Positions 12,101 through 19,324 are shown, counted from the first letter of the stretch. The stretch is 52,074 nucleotides of DNA from Gilvimarinus algae (GCF_030518215.1 NZ_JAULRT010000015.1:1-52074), one strand, 5' to 3'. Program-made: numbers and translations. Notes: generated by a model from the letters alone, not told the origin.

Positions 12101-12934
12101 CTGGGGCGGATCGTTGACCGGCAAGACATCAATATAGGTAGTCTGGGTTGCCGAGCGCCGCCCATCACTGACCGTCACCTCAAACTGATCCGGCCCGTGA
12201 TAGTCCGCGTTTGGCACGTACTCGAAAGCACCGGTCTGGGAGTCTAGAATGACACTACCGTTTTGCGGTTGGACAATCACCTCATAGACCAAGGGATCGC
12301 CGTCCGGGTCAAATCCGGGAATGTCACTGTCGAGGGTTGTGTCCTCGTCAATGGTAAAGAACAGATCCTCGGTTTGCGGCGGCCGATTGGGTACTGGAGG
12401 CGTCGGCCCCGGGCCGGGATCTGGATCTGGATCTGGATCTGGATCGGGGCCTGGACCAGGATCCGGCTCTTCGCCAAACCGTCTCGCCGCGTCTTCTCCG
12501 AGACTTTCAGAGTCCAACAACTGGAATAAACCCAAGGACCTTGCGCCCTCAAGTTCCTCACCTACGCGCTTGAGGACCACTACGTAATGCCAACCCTGAG
12601 AAACGGGCTGGTCGTCTTCCGGGGGAGTCTGCTGCCCGGGGGGCTGGCTCTGTGGATTCTGGGAGTCGGGATCAATCGTAAAAGGGGTCGGCCCATCAGG
12701 GTCGGGGGCCTCAGGCGGTGCCCAGTCAATCACGATGGTACCCGGACCGACGAACTCACGGATTTGCTGACCGGCGAAGTCAAGGGTGATACGGGCGTCT
12801 TTCGCCAGTATGAATCGCCCCTCGGCGGGTACAACATCGGATTCGCTCAATCGCAATACCTGGCCATCGGATGTCCGATACCAGCCAACGCCTTGCAACG
12901 CCTTGACGCTGACGCCCTCTCCATCCCCTGGCAT
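3107..12934 (-). CDS. Giant VCBS/cadherin-like repeat adhesin (adhesin 2)
   Basis: A 3275-residue acidic repeat protein, probably exported by the neighbouring type I system. The N-terminus (about residues 8-75) resembles the retention module of adhesin 1, but a Pro-rich stretch and a Pro/Asp linker (about 155-180) replace the Gly-rich cleavage region. The body is a chain of VCBS-type and Ig/cadherin-like domains ending in GxNDAP motifs. It includes four copies of a TLSVADVDVRD-type module and two CADG-cadherin cassettes containing NPAPDFI. The last 110 residues are non-repetitive, contain LGLADLLEDSGADWLGRL, and lack the GGxGxDxxx nonapeptides of RTX proteins. The ATG at 12934 follows AGGGG at good spacing; an ATG five codons upstream (12949) lacks one. 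It follows luxR by about 110 bp. The binding target is unknown. Confidence 0.88.
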   Translation of the reverse strand: MPGDGEGVSVKALQGVGWYRTSDGQVLRLSESDVVPAEGRFILAKDARITLDFAGQQIREFVGPGTIVIDWAPPEAPDPDGPTPFTIDPDSQNPQSQPPGQQTPPEDDQPVSQGWHYVVVLKRVGEELEGARSLGLFQLLDSESLGEDAARRFGEEPDPGPGPDPDPDPDPDPGPGPTPPVPNRPPQTEDLFFTIDEDTTLDSDIPGFDPDGDPLVYEVIVQPQNGSVILDSQTGAFEYVPNADYHGPDQFEVTVSDGRRSATQTTYIDVLPVNDPPQAQDLYLVTPEDTPIPGEVLASDIDGDTLNYTVVDAPDFGSVAFDASTGGFTYTPGPDYVGEDQFTVLVDDGNGGTVEAVVYIAVTPEEDPAVITGDDLGAVTEDDSEPDLLDQGQLLISDPDAGEGAFDPASVAPVGEVLGSLTLDSSGLWQYQLANAEAQYLAEGEVREELFTLASVDGTPATVTVTVTGVNDAPELYLDTGDSDSASLTETNEPLDATGTLTSGDVDVRDTVSAAVVDLRVSGNSGGLSNAALLAMLSVDSADVIASADTEGQVSWAFDSANQSFDYLPEGDRLTLEYTVGVTDSFGATAEHPVTITITGTNDAPVFTGGDRGLVTEDADDPDLMYTGQLTGYDPDGNETAIDDSVAPIPQGSVLGGLVINASGAWTYTLANADVQYLAQNQLRTEQFLVTTVDGTQHAITVVIRGVNDVPEITLEAGDSDTLSLTEADAGLTGGGTLSVADIDIRDSVTPQVTDVSASIDGAFDQATLLAMLSVDAGAVIVSGGTTGILHWTFDSTDETFSVLPDGVDYTLTYTVVVTDSAGGTDTHEVTVTITGTNDEPVFTGGDRGAVTEDVDVQAGDLLTDAAQLTGFDPDYGEAEIDTAVAPLPLGNVLGTFSIQSDGNWEYTVDNALTQYLAVGQTRLEVFQVTTIDGATHPIVITLTGTNDAPLISVQAGDAELASVSETDTTLTASGTLSVADVDVRDSVTPAVDSVSVTSGNDNGIDNGILFAMLSVDATAVIANGDTSGSIQWQFDSGTEYFNYLGFGDSLELTYTVSVDDGNGGNDTQDVVITINGSNDAPVPSGAGLPDQTSEDLETIATVDVSGAFADIDVGDSLTYSAVGLPAGLSISAAGEITGTLDNSASVTSPYTVEVTATDSQGATTSVSFTWTVTNPAPDFIDETTGIDDDTYEYEVYEGLITGTAIINASDPDGDDLSYSIVAGNDDGLFAMDAVTGEMSITRALDDPDLGVRELVIQADDGEGGIDLGSVVVTLLNVNDPPNVYPDTGQVNEDDSLEARVPTPFDVDSPIDPTGYELVSDAGITGGVLVFNTDGSYSFDTNGDFEFLAAGETASVSFTYRLQDSEPDIDSNPVFSAPATITIEVLGVNDAPTFGGVDTGSVTEDSGTYEATGTLTVTDIDNGESAIDNTRTPVSVGSNLGALAIAANGEWTYSVDNADLQYLAEGQTREDVFTVFSVDGTEHQITVTLQGVNDIPTISVGGGDRDSATLVETDAVISTNGQLSVADVDVTDEVTPSVTSVSVISGNDNGIANATFLAMLSVDATAVIAAGTTAGKINWEFDSNADDIFDYLSANDNLVLEYLVTATDGEGVSDSHTVTIVIGGTNDEPEVLDDAVNSDEDTLYNGVVPIAIDDDGTVESYTTAGSPALPAGIFSFNADGTYSVNPVGSYDYLAAGETTDLVFSYRALDDLGAVSDFGQITVTIVGVDDPTQVSSGSGTVREDTTLNTSGQLSVFDIDNPDMAFVADTYSDAYGTLTVAADGSWSYTLNQNATVDALSIGQTFSQAYTVNLTDGGDSATTNDDNITTTVTINIQGINDRPIVDDFLFTVPEDQDLNLQAVSGSDIDGTIFAYGLRSNVAEGILTFQPNGDFRFETNGEFNNLAAGEFRDVIFTYAAADNNGAVSESGTVTIRVTGVDNAPVIGTGSGSVVEDTQPTTTGAIAANDVDNPDLEFVADSYSGIYGDLTVNADGSWSYTLRTNDVDPLDQGDSQIDTIAGIVLSDGSITSVSIDITGTNDAPTLVTPTIALTVGENDTLTGEPLSAITDIDADDTLGGYYLVDSSQFPAGTLVFNTAGSFDFDPVFAFNDLEDGESAALSFTYQGFDSYGALSDVGTVTITITGTSDGGTDNANSGVVVEGDAPDVVTVSGGPIDNGTSSAGTYPDGSGYGELIVNPDGTWTYELDPDAAESLAPGDQVTVNIPTGGTGSVDITIVGTNDEPVVENLACGLVTTGENSVVTGSLTGSDIDGTVVTYEVADASGLQGGSLTIDSNGDFTFDPGTAFDHLDAGDEQQVSFTFRAIDNNGAVSNVGAGCITVTGEDDPPALFPDSGSVIEDDAGSNSASGILVYTDVDDDDVGGGSVTFTPQTDVAGTYGTFNLDANGNWSYTLDNNDSDTDALNVGDQVTDVFAINASNGDSTTVTVTVTGANDVPVIDSGDPNITATVDEDNLLDGTLPEATDVDSRARIAGYIQNGDLTYVSDGTPAPGELIFYADGTYSFDPRGFYDYLPDGESTAVQFSFSAVDNDSGVSAQQTVIITITGVDDAPVITADTVTITEDDANPAASGTLSASDPDDDTVLTFTPATVAGTYGSLTIDANGNWSYSLDESAQTLAGGETGTDTITVNVSDGSTTTVTVNITGINDVPTSDDITVTLDEDSTLNEVVPAAVDVDGNVTAYRLVGGSFSGPGALSVNTDGSYSYDPGDSFQGLDAGDSATVTFQYIVQDNNDGISDPVTVTIEVTGVNDTPTSTVIGNQSSNEGGVISLDVSGNFSDVDEDNVFVYSATGLPASLSIDAATGVISGTLDSDAAAGSPYTVEVTATDSQGVTVSRTFTWTVNNPAPDFIGETSGNDDDTYSFDVNEDDTLGLGVGTVTASDPDNDALTYSIVSGNSAGLFVLDSATGALSLAQTLGDAEVGSYALQVLVDDGEGGTDTATVNINVNNINDAPVADSNTLTVDEESTATPLGLAAPSDADGDSLIITVTGLPGVGEVTLADGSVVGLSDTLTQAQLTGLLYNAPDDLAAIATEVFAYTVDDGQGETNSVQTGSVEITVNPVNDAPVAVDDTVAAVPNDSAGYTIDVLANDTDADGDPLSVTLASAQSGSVTINPDGTLNYVPDPDFVGEDRIIYQVSDPSGASDFGRVDVTVTAAGMMAQLFELLANSPGTELGAYGLWGKARFGGGKEAVSSSRLGLADLLEDSGADWLGRLMGGDSDGPSAVGAPLDLSARPTGGASHFGAATDGEFARFMDYQPGTIDY
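12417..12445. repeat. GGATCT hexanucleotide run coding for a Pro-Asp linker
   Basis: Four perfect GGATCT units plus most of a fifth lie inside adhesin 2. On the coding strand they read CCA-GAT, giving alternating Pro-Asp between the retention module and the first cadherin-like domain. Six-base slippage would change linker length without breaking the frame. Confidence 0.9.
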
Positions 12935-13046
12935 AGGCCACCCCTGCATGACAGTGACTACCGCACGGTCGCTCTGACGCGCTGGACCATGAGCAAGATT
13001 CAGACTACATCATTGAATAGTAATCGCAATTGGCAGGGCTGGCGAG

Positions 13047-13640
13047 TCAGGCTTGCGATTGTGTCGCCGGATGCAACAAAACAGCCAGCTGGGTGCGATC
13101 GCGCACACCCAATTTTTCAAAGCACGCGCTCAAATGCGCCTTAACAGTGCGCTCGGTGATACCGAGTAAACGGGCGACTTCCTTATTGCTGTTGCCAGCG
13201 GCAACCGCTTCGGCAACGGATCTCTCCCGCGCGCTTAAGGCATCCACGTCCACCGCTGTGCTGACGCTGGAGGGGCGGGTGAGAAGTTCACGCATCAGCT
13301 CCCTACCCAGCCACAGCCCATCGTACTCGATGGCATTACGCACCTGGCGCAATTGCTCGGGGGCGCTGAGCGCGTGCAGATAACCGACGGCGCCGAGCGC
13401 TATCATACGCCGCGCCTCTTCAGCGGACTCATTGAGGGTCAACACAACGACCTTGGCGCCGGCATTACTCACTTGCACTAGATGCTCATGCCAGGCATCG
13501 TCCAGCACAAGCCACACCAGCGTCTCGCGATTCACCTCAACTTCGCCCGGCGCGGCATCTACACACACGCGCGCCTCGGGAAAGGCCGCCAGCCAGCGCT
13601 CAGAGTTTATCTTGGCAGTTGTCAAAAATAAGGAGTGCAT
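13047..13640 (-). CDS. LuxR-family response-regulator-like transcription factor
   Basis: A 197-residue protein with a C-terminal LuxR helix-turn-helix (about residues 133-190; ALSARERSVAEAVAAGNSNK, then TERTVKAHL). The N-terminal 120 residues have receiver-like spacing (LVLDDAW, then VVVLT, then ALGAVGYL), but the usual DxxLPG phosphorylation surroundings are missing, so control by phosphorylation is doubtful. Its ATG overlaps the HlyD stop (TGATG), which implies translational coupling. It lies between the secretion genes and the adhesin genes, so it most likely regulates adhesin production, much as CsgD-type LuxR proteins control matrix genes. The target promoter and signal are not visible. 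Confidence 0.85.
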   Translation of the reverse strand: MHSLFLTTAKINSERWLAAFPEARVCVDAAPGEVEVNRETLVWLVLDDAWHEHLVQVSNAGAKVVVLTLNESAEEARRMIALGAVGYLHALSAPEQLRQVRNAIEYDGLWLGRELMRELLTRPSSVSTAVDVDALSARERSVAEAVAAGNSNKEVARLLGITERTVKAHLSACFEKLGVRDRTQLAVLLHPATQSQA

Positions 13641-15058
13641 CAGCGTTCGGTCAAAGCGTTTTGTTTGGCACGAAGAATGGGCTTGAGCAAATACGCCAAA
13701 ACCGTTTTCTTCCCGGTAATAATGTCTACCTGGGTCGTCATGCCAGGAATAATCGGCAGCGCCTGATCAAACCCAGACTCCTTTGTGCGCACCCTCACAA
13801 GATAGTAAGTCTGATCGTCTTCATCGGTAATGGTATCGGCACTGATGTGTTCAAGCTCACCGTCTAACCCGCCATAAACCGTAAAGTCATACGCGGTAAA
13901 TTTCACCATGGCCTTCTGTCCCGGCCGCAAGAACGCAATGTCCTTGGGCGGAATTTTTGCCTCTATCAACAACTGATCATCGAGCGGGATCATCTCGATC
14001 ACTTCACTGCCCGGTTGTACCACACCGCCTTCGGTGTTGATAAAAAGTCGCTGTACAGTGCCGCGCACAGGCGCGCGTATGTCCGCGTATTTCACCCGAT
14101 CAGCAAGCCCCAGACTCGACTCTGAAAGACCGGACAACTTTGCCAGTGTTTCTGACAGTTCGCTGCGCCACTCATTTTTTGCAGCCAGCTCCACTTCTTG
14201 CAGTTTATCCTGAGCTTCGGCAATCGATGCGACAATTCGCTCACGTTGCGCGCGGGCCTGTTTCATCTCGCCCTCAGCGTTGGACAAATCGCGCTCAAGA
14301 CGCAGAATTTCCACTTCGGATATCGCTCCACTGCCAAGCAGTGGCCGGGTCACTTTCAGCTCTTGCGAAGACAACTCAAACGCCCGGGTCGCCTGCACCA
14401 GACGCGCTTCAATTTCGTTCAACTCTTCACGTCGCTGGGTCAGCTGCGAGCGGGCCTGTGACAGCTGCTGCTCAAGCTCTTGCAGATTGGACTGGTAAAG
14501 CGTCTTTTCGTTGGCCGCCAGTAATGGCTCCTCTGCAACAACGGTTTCGGGAATCGCCAGAGGCTCGCCCCCCACCAGTGCTTCCAGCCGCGCAGCGCGC
14601 GCGCGCAAGGATAAAAACTGCACACGGTTCTCACGAAACGAGGAAATAAACCGAGTGGGGTCAATGCGCATCAACAACTCGCCTTTGTCCACTACCTGCC
14701 CCTCTCTGACAAGTATCTCCTGCACCACACCGCCGTCAAAAGACTGAACAATCTGTGTCTGACTGGAGGGGATCACCTTACCCTGCCCACGGGCGACTTC
14801 GTCAATTTTCGCGAAAGCCGCCCAGATAAACAGCACAATCACAATCAGCAACATGCCGTAGAGCAGCCCCCGTGCACGCAGAGGCGCTTGCTGGATACGC
14901 GCCCAGTCGGCGTCATCCACCCAGTCTTTCGCGTGCTCGCTGCTTGGCGACATCCAGCGCGCCCACATTTTATCCACTACCCGCCCCAGCGGCTGGCCCA
15001 TGCGGTCGATGGCCCGACCCGTGGCCTGAAAACGCTTTTGCTCAGAGGTCGCGTCCAC
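13640..15058 (-). CDS. HlyD-family periplasmic adaptor of type I secretion system (LapC-like)
   Basis: A 472-residue membrane-fusion protein linking the inner-membrane ABC exporter to the TolC-like duct. An N-terminal cytoplasmic tail is followed by one membrane segment (about residues 65-83, GLLYGMLLIVIVLFIWAAF). Next come a lipoyl/barrel half (VIPSSQTQIVQSFDGG), a long periplasmic coiled coil (about 150-300) and the returning barrel (RAPVRGTVQRL), ending with the typical IIPGMTTQVDIITGKKTVL. The start is GTG at 15058, overlapping the ABC gene stop by one base (TAGTG). Full length for the family. LapC in Pseudomonas is the closest functional analogue, by inference from the adhesin neighbours. 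Confidence 0.93.
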   Translation of the reverse strand: MDATSEQKRFQATGRAIDRMGQPLGRVVDKMWARWMSPSSEHAKDWVDDADWARIQQAPLRARGLLYGMLLIVIVLFIWAAFAKIDEVARGQGKVIPSSQTQIVQSFDGGVVQEILVREGQVVDKGELLMRIDPTRFISSFRENRVQFLSLRARAARLEALVGGEPLAIPETVVAEEPLLAANEKTLYQSNLQELEQQLSQARSQLTQRREELNEIEARLVQATRAFELSSQELKVTRPLLGSGAISEVEILRLERDLSNAEGEMKQARAQRERIVASIAEAQDKLQEVELAAKNEWRSELSETLAKLSGLSESSLGLADRVKYADIRAPVRGTVQRLFINTEGGVVQPGSEVIEMIPLDDQLLIEAKIPPKDIAFLRPGQKAMVKFTAYDFTVYGGLDGELEHISADTITDEDDQTYYLVRVRTKESGFDQALPIIPGMTTQVDIITGKKTVLAYLLKPILRAKQNALTER

Positions 15059-17214
15059 TAGCTGGCCCTCCCGATACGGCCCTGCTTAAGCGCTTCGACA
15101 ACTTTGTCTTTCGCACCATCGGCAACCACTTTACCGGCATCGAGGACGATAATCCGATCCACCAAGGCCAACAGAGAGGTGCGGTGAGTCACCACCAACA
15201 TGGTCTTGCCCTCGGCATAGGTGGCGATTTTACGCTTTAACGCCTCTTCACTGGTGTGATCCATAGCACCAGTGGGCTCATCGAGCAGCAACACCGAGGG
15301 GTTGGCAATCAGGGCGCGCGCTACAGCGACACTTTGGCGCTGACCACCGGAGAGCAAACTGCCGCGCTCACCCACCGGCATGGCGAGCCCCTGGGGATGA
15401 GCATTAATAAATTCCGTGAGGCCACACAGTTCAATAACCTTCATCAGCCGGGCATCGCTGACCGCGGGGTCGGCCATGGTGATGTTATCGCGCAAGCTGC
15501 CGAGAAACAGGTTAACGTCTTGCGGCACATACCCAATATGATGACGCAATTGCGCCGGATCGAGCTGGCTGATGTCAATATTGTCGATCAGCACGCTGCC
15601 CGAGCTAGGCGCATAGAGCCCAGCCACCATTTTCTCGATGGTGGTTTTCCCCGAGCCGTTGCGCCCGAGTATGGCCACTTTTTCACCGGGTTCAATCACA
15701 AAGGACACATCCCGCAGGACATCCCGGTCGCCTTCCGCGTAGTGAAAAGACACATGGTTAAATTCGATACGCCCGGCGATATGAGGCACGCTGATCCACT
15801 CGGCATCCGTGGGTCGCTCGACGGGTTTATTCATCACCATGTCGACACTGTCGAGCGCCGTTACCGCCTGGTGATACTGCATCATCAAGGCAGCACTCTG
15901 GCCCACCGGCGCCATGATACGTGAGGACAACATATAGGCCGCAATCAGGCCGCCCTGGGTCAGGCCGCCCTCGGTAATCAGGTAGACACCGACGATAATG
16001 ATCGATACCGCCACCAACTGCTGTATCCACAGTGCCCCGGAGGTTACCGAGCCTGAGAGCAGCCGGGTTTTGGTGGTGGTCCGTGATAAGTAGACCGTGG
16101 CTTTTTCCCACAGCCCTTGCATTTTACCCTCGGCGCCTAGGGTCTTGAGGGACTCCAGACCGCTTAGGCTCTCCACCAGAACGGCGTTGCGGTAGGCGCT
16201 GGCCTCCATACTCGAGAGCGACAGCTCATGCATTTTTGCCTGTACGGCGGCGGCGTAGAGCAGACACAACAAAACACCGATGACAATGGGAATGACCAGC
16301 CACCAGGAGGTCAACAAACCAATCACCACAGTGAAGAGCAGCACAAAGGGTAAATCGACAAACGCGATAATCGTGCTCGAGCCAATAAAGCTTCTCACGG
16401 ACTCGAAGGCCTGCAAGCCAGCGGCAAAGGAGCCCACGGACGCGGGCTTTTCGGTCATCTTCATGCCGAGCACGCGCGCCATGATGTTCGCCGAAAGGGT
16501 GATATCGATGCGACTCGCCGCAAGATCCACAAACCAGGCCCTGACCATTTTTAGTACGAGATCGGCGCACAATACGATTGTCACACCGGCGGCCAGTACC
16601 CAGAGGGTTTCGAGCGCAAAGTTGGGGACCACCCGGTCGTAGACGTTCATGACAAACAGCGGCATGGCCAAAGCAAAGCCGTTGATCAGTAGAGCGGCAA
16701 ACAGCACGTCCCGATACAAGCCGCGGTGCGCCTTGATGACTTCCCAAAACCAGTGCCCCTTGGGCGACTTGTGAATATCCGCATTGCGGCCCGAGAATTT
16801 CAGCTTTGGGCGACTGTAGATAACCCGCCCGGTGTAGGCATCGGCCAATTGCTGCAGACCGACCTCAACGGGTGTTTCGCTCAATTCAGGGTAAATGACC
16901 CGTGCTTTAGAACTGCTTTTATCGAGCTCGAGCAAGACGCAGGCCTGATTGTCTTCAAGCAGCAAGACCGCAGGCAGCAAGGCTAGATTAATCTGTTCCA
17001 AAGGCCGAACGGCCTGTTGGGTGACAAAGCCCACGCGCTCGGCCGCGCGGGAAAACAAGGAAGGGGTTAATTGTTCATGCTGTAAAGGTAAGCCTGCCTG
17101 CAAAGCAGACGCCGATGTACTGATACCATGGGCCTTGGTCAATGCAAGCAGGCAGGCCATCAAAGGGCCGCCCCGCAACGAAGCTTTGGCAGCTTCGTTA
17201 GGCGTGTCAATCAT
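15058..17214 (-). CDS. Type I secretion ABC exporter with C39-like domain (LapB-like)
   Basis: A 718-residue ATP-driven exporter of the inner membrane. Residues 1-135 form a peptidase C39-like domain without the catalytic Cys surroundings (GGPLMACLLALTKAHG), so it probably holds substrate rather than cutting it. Six membrane helices follow (about 160-430). The nucleotide-binding domain has Walker A GRNGSGKT (about residue 518), signature LLSGGQRQS (about 621) and Walker B VLLLDEPTG (about 643). This layout is that of LapB-type adhesin exporters. It lies 67 bp after the tolC-like gene and overlaps the HlyD gene start by one base, consistent with a single operon. Confidence 0.94.
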   Translation of the reverse strand: MIDTPNEAAKASLRGGPLMACLLALTKAHGISTSASALQAGLPLQHEQLTPSLFSRAAERVGFVTQQAVRPLEQINLALLPAVLLLEDNQACVLLELDKSSSKARVIYPELSETPVEVGLQQLADAYTGRVIYSRPKLKFSGRNADIHKSPKGHWFWEVIKAHRGLYRDVLFAALLINGFALAMPLFVMNVYDRVVPNFALETLWVLAAGVTIVLCADLVLKMVRAWFVDLAASRIDITLSANIMARVLGMKMTEKPASVGSFAAGLQAFESVRSFIGSSTIIAFVDLPFVLLFTVVIGLLTSWWLVIPIVIGVLLCLLYAAAVQAKMHELSLSSMEASAYRNAVLVESLSGLESLKTLGAEGKMQGLWEKATVYLSRTTTKTRLLSGSVTSGALWIQQLVAVSIIIVGVYLITEGGLTQGGLIAAYMLSSRIMAPVGQSAALMMQYHQAVTALDSVDMVMNKPVERPTDAEWISVPHIAGRIEFNHVSFHYAEGDRDVLRDVSFVIEPGEKVAILGRNGSGKTTIEKMVAGLYAPSSGSVLIDNIDISQLDPAQLRHHIGYVPQDVNLFLGSLRDNITMADPAVSDARLMKVIELCGLTEFINAHPQGLAMPVGERGSLLSGGQRQSVAVARALIANPSVLLLDEPTGAMDHTSEEALKRKIATYAEGKTMLVVTHRTSLLALVDRIIVLDAGKVVADGAKDKVVEALKQGRIGRAS

Positions 17215-17281
17215 ACAGCGGACTTCCTCACTGGCCTTTCTTACCTACTATCGTTTGTCGTCCCGCCGATAGCAGGTTTGT

Positions 17282-19042
17282 CTAATCACCCAAATAATGC
17301 ACGGTGATTTCTATCAGATCTGTTGCCGTGCGCACCTCGGCCGCCTCATCCGCTGAAGCTGATTTAACCTTGGCAGACTCCACGCCATTTATGACCAAGT
17401 AATCGCGTACCGCTTTGGCCCGAGCTGACGCCAGGTTTTGATTCACCATCGAGCTGCCGGCGGCAAGACTCGGAGTGACTGTGGCGTCAGCCACGCGGCC
17501 CTCGCCCGCAAAGCCGGCCAGAAAAGCGTCCAACCGCGCCTTGCCATCGGCATTCAACACACTGCTGTTGCCGGCAAACAAATCACCCATTTCAATGCTG
17601 ATGATATCCGTGATTAGGTTCGCCGTATAGGCCGGCCCCGGCGCCAATGCCGGACAAGCCGCCGACGGCTCCACACTGATGCGCGCCAAGTCATCATTGA
17701 GCTCACTGGCCAGCGGCATTTTTTCGCCGACAATGCCCAGTACGTTCAGCAAATCGCCGGTGGACTCAAAGACGCGGGCGTAGGCAATGTTTAAATCGTG
17801 CTCGCCATTGACCAGGGCGCGGCTCGATTGAAAATACTCGTTTTCCGCGTCCAACAAATCCAGCAACGAGCGCTGTCCAATCTGGAATTGCTCATTGTAG
17901 GCGAGGCGCACGCGGTTACTGGCATCGCGGTGCGCTTTAAGGGACACCAGTTGCTCTGCCAGTTGCTGGGTGTTGTTGTAGGCGATTTGGGTGTTTTGAC
18001 GCAGATTGGTACACGCCTGATCACGCTGATCAATCGCGGTATCCACTTCGGCCAGCGAGCGCTTTACTGCGGCTCGGTCGCTGCCACCATTAAACAGGTT
18101 GTAGGTGAGCGCCAATTCCACGGCGCCTTCCTGGCCAAAATCATCGGGATCGTAGCGGTCATCAAACACTCCCAGGTTCTGCTCGGTGCCGTAGCGGGCA
18201 CGCAGCTCAAGGCGTGGGTAGTAATTGGCACGTTCAGTGCGCACAGCCGCCTGTGCGGCGGCGATGTTTTTGATGGCGGCGTGAAAACCGGGGTTACCCT
18301 GATAAGCAGCGAACAGTGCGGCCTTGACCGACTCCGGCAAAGCCTGATCGGTCAGATCATCGGGCACCAGCACTTCGGCCGGCAACTCACCGACGACACG
18401 CAAGTATTTAGCCGTCACATCGTGCAGATTGGAGGCCTCGGTAATCAAGTTGGACTCGGCGAGCGCAACTCGCGCCTGTACCTGATCCAGGTCGGCACGG
18501 CGGCCAACCCCCTGATCGACGCGCTCCTGGATTTGCACCTGCACGTCCAGATGCTCCTGATAGTTTACCCGGGCCAAATCCAGTAGCGTGCGGTAGCGCA
18601 CCAGATTTTCCGCCGTTTCAAAGGACTCAAGCGCAATACCGTTGACGGTTTCCAGAAACTCCAGATAACGAACCTGGCGAGCCCTGTCCAGGCGGGAAAC
18701 TTCGCCAATGGTACGAAAACCGTCGAACAGCAGCTGAGTGACAGAGATTTCCGCGCGGTTGGTAGTGTAGCTGCCCCGGTCATCGTAATCGCGGGTCATC
18801 TCTCCAGTGCCTGCGCTCAGGTCAACAGACGGAAAATAGTCGCCCCTCGCGGTGCCTACCTCATGCCCGGCAGCATCGAAGGTGTGCAGCGCAGCGCGCA
18901 CATCGGGGTTGGTTTCAAGCGCTTTGGTCACCGCATCGCGGCTGGTCTCGGTCTCAGCCTGAACACCGCTTGCGCCCAGCAGGCATAGGGCGGCGAGCAC
19001 GTTGACTGCGGCGTGTCGTGAAAACGGAAAGGCATGTGGCAT
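17282..19042 (-). CDS. TolC-family outer-membrane duct with C-terminal OmpA-like region (LapE/AggA-like)
   Basis: A 586-residue outer-membrane efflux protein. A signal peptide (LAALCLLGASGVQA) precedes two TolC-type halves, with motifs such as SVTQLLFDGFRT and ALTYNLFNGGSD and long coiled helices that build the periplasmic tunnel. After about residue 498 an extra segment of some 90 residues includes NLASARAKAVRDYLVINGV, which matches the RAxxVxxYL core of OmpA-like peptidoglycan-binding domains, although the usual GHTDS motif is absent. The start ATG follows GAGGG. It is the first gene of the secretion operon, and a CRP-type site and candidate promoters lie upstream. It is the expected outer-membrane exit for the two adhesins. 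Confidence 0.92.
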   Translation of the reverse strand: MPHAFPFSRHAAVNVLAALCLLGASGVQAETETSRDAVTKALETNPDVRAALHTFDAAGHEVGTARGDYFPSVDLSAGTGEMTRDYDDRGSYTTNRAEISVTQLLFDGFRTIGEVSRLDRARQVRYLEFLETVNGIALESFETAENLVRYRTLLDLARVNYQEHLDVQVQIQERVDQGVGRRADLDQVQARVALAESNLITEASNLHDVTAKYLRVVGELPAEVLVPDDLTDQALPESVKAALFAAYQGNPGFHAAIKNIAAAQAAVRTERANYYPRLELRARYGTEQNLGVFDDRYDPDDFGQEGAVELALTYNLFNGGSDRAAVKRSLAEVDTAIDQRDQACTNLRQNTQIAYNNTQQLAEQLVSLKAHRDASNRVRLAYNEQFQIGQRSLLDLLDAENEYFQSSRALVNGEHDLNIAYARVFESTGDLLNVLGIVGEKMPLASELNDDLARISVEPSAACPALAPGPAYTANLITDIISIEMGDLFAGNSSVLNADGKARLDAFLAGFAGEGRVADATVTPSLAAGSSMVNQNLASARAKAVRDYLVINGVESAKVKSASADEAAEVRTATDLIEITVHYLGD

Positions 19043-19234
19043 CTATGGTCCCTCAACCAAAGGCGTCAAAGTCGATGCGACGAATTTTAGCCTACTCCAT
19101 GCGCCGGCCGCCGAAAACGGGGGCTTGGGCGCCACAAGTCCCACCCCAACGCACAAAAGTTTTTATGCGCCAGAATGCGGAGCCAAATTCTCACATTCGA
19201 ACCGGGATTGACACTCAAATCAACAATTTGGCAA

Positions 19235-19264
19235 ATACTACTGCATTCAGGGAATAAGATTCAA
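19235..19264 (-). promoter_or_regulatory. Sigma70-like promoter candidate for secretion operon
   Basis: On the minus strand TTGAAT (19264-19259) and TAGTAT (19240-19235) are separated by 18 bases, giving a predicted start near 19228 and a leader of about 185 bases. The boxes are reasonable but not ideal. A second candidate, TATAAG at 19287-19282, lacks a good -35 box but sits at a CRP-friendly distance. Confidence 0.4.
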
Positions 19265-19324
19265 TGAAAACCTACGAAATGCTTATAAAAACTGGCTGTA
19301 AAGTAAACGGTTTTATATAACCAT

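Noticed and set aside
3700-12300. Regularly spaced similar DNA segments as a possible CRISPR array
   Set aside because: Spacing is hundreds of bases and the segments translate to VCBS/cadherin domains in one frame.
12263-12561. Open frames with IWIWIW or IQIQIQ repeats near 12430
   Set aside because: These are other-frame readings of the hexanucleotide run coding for Pro-Asp in adhesin 2.
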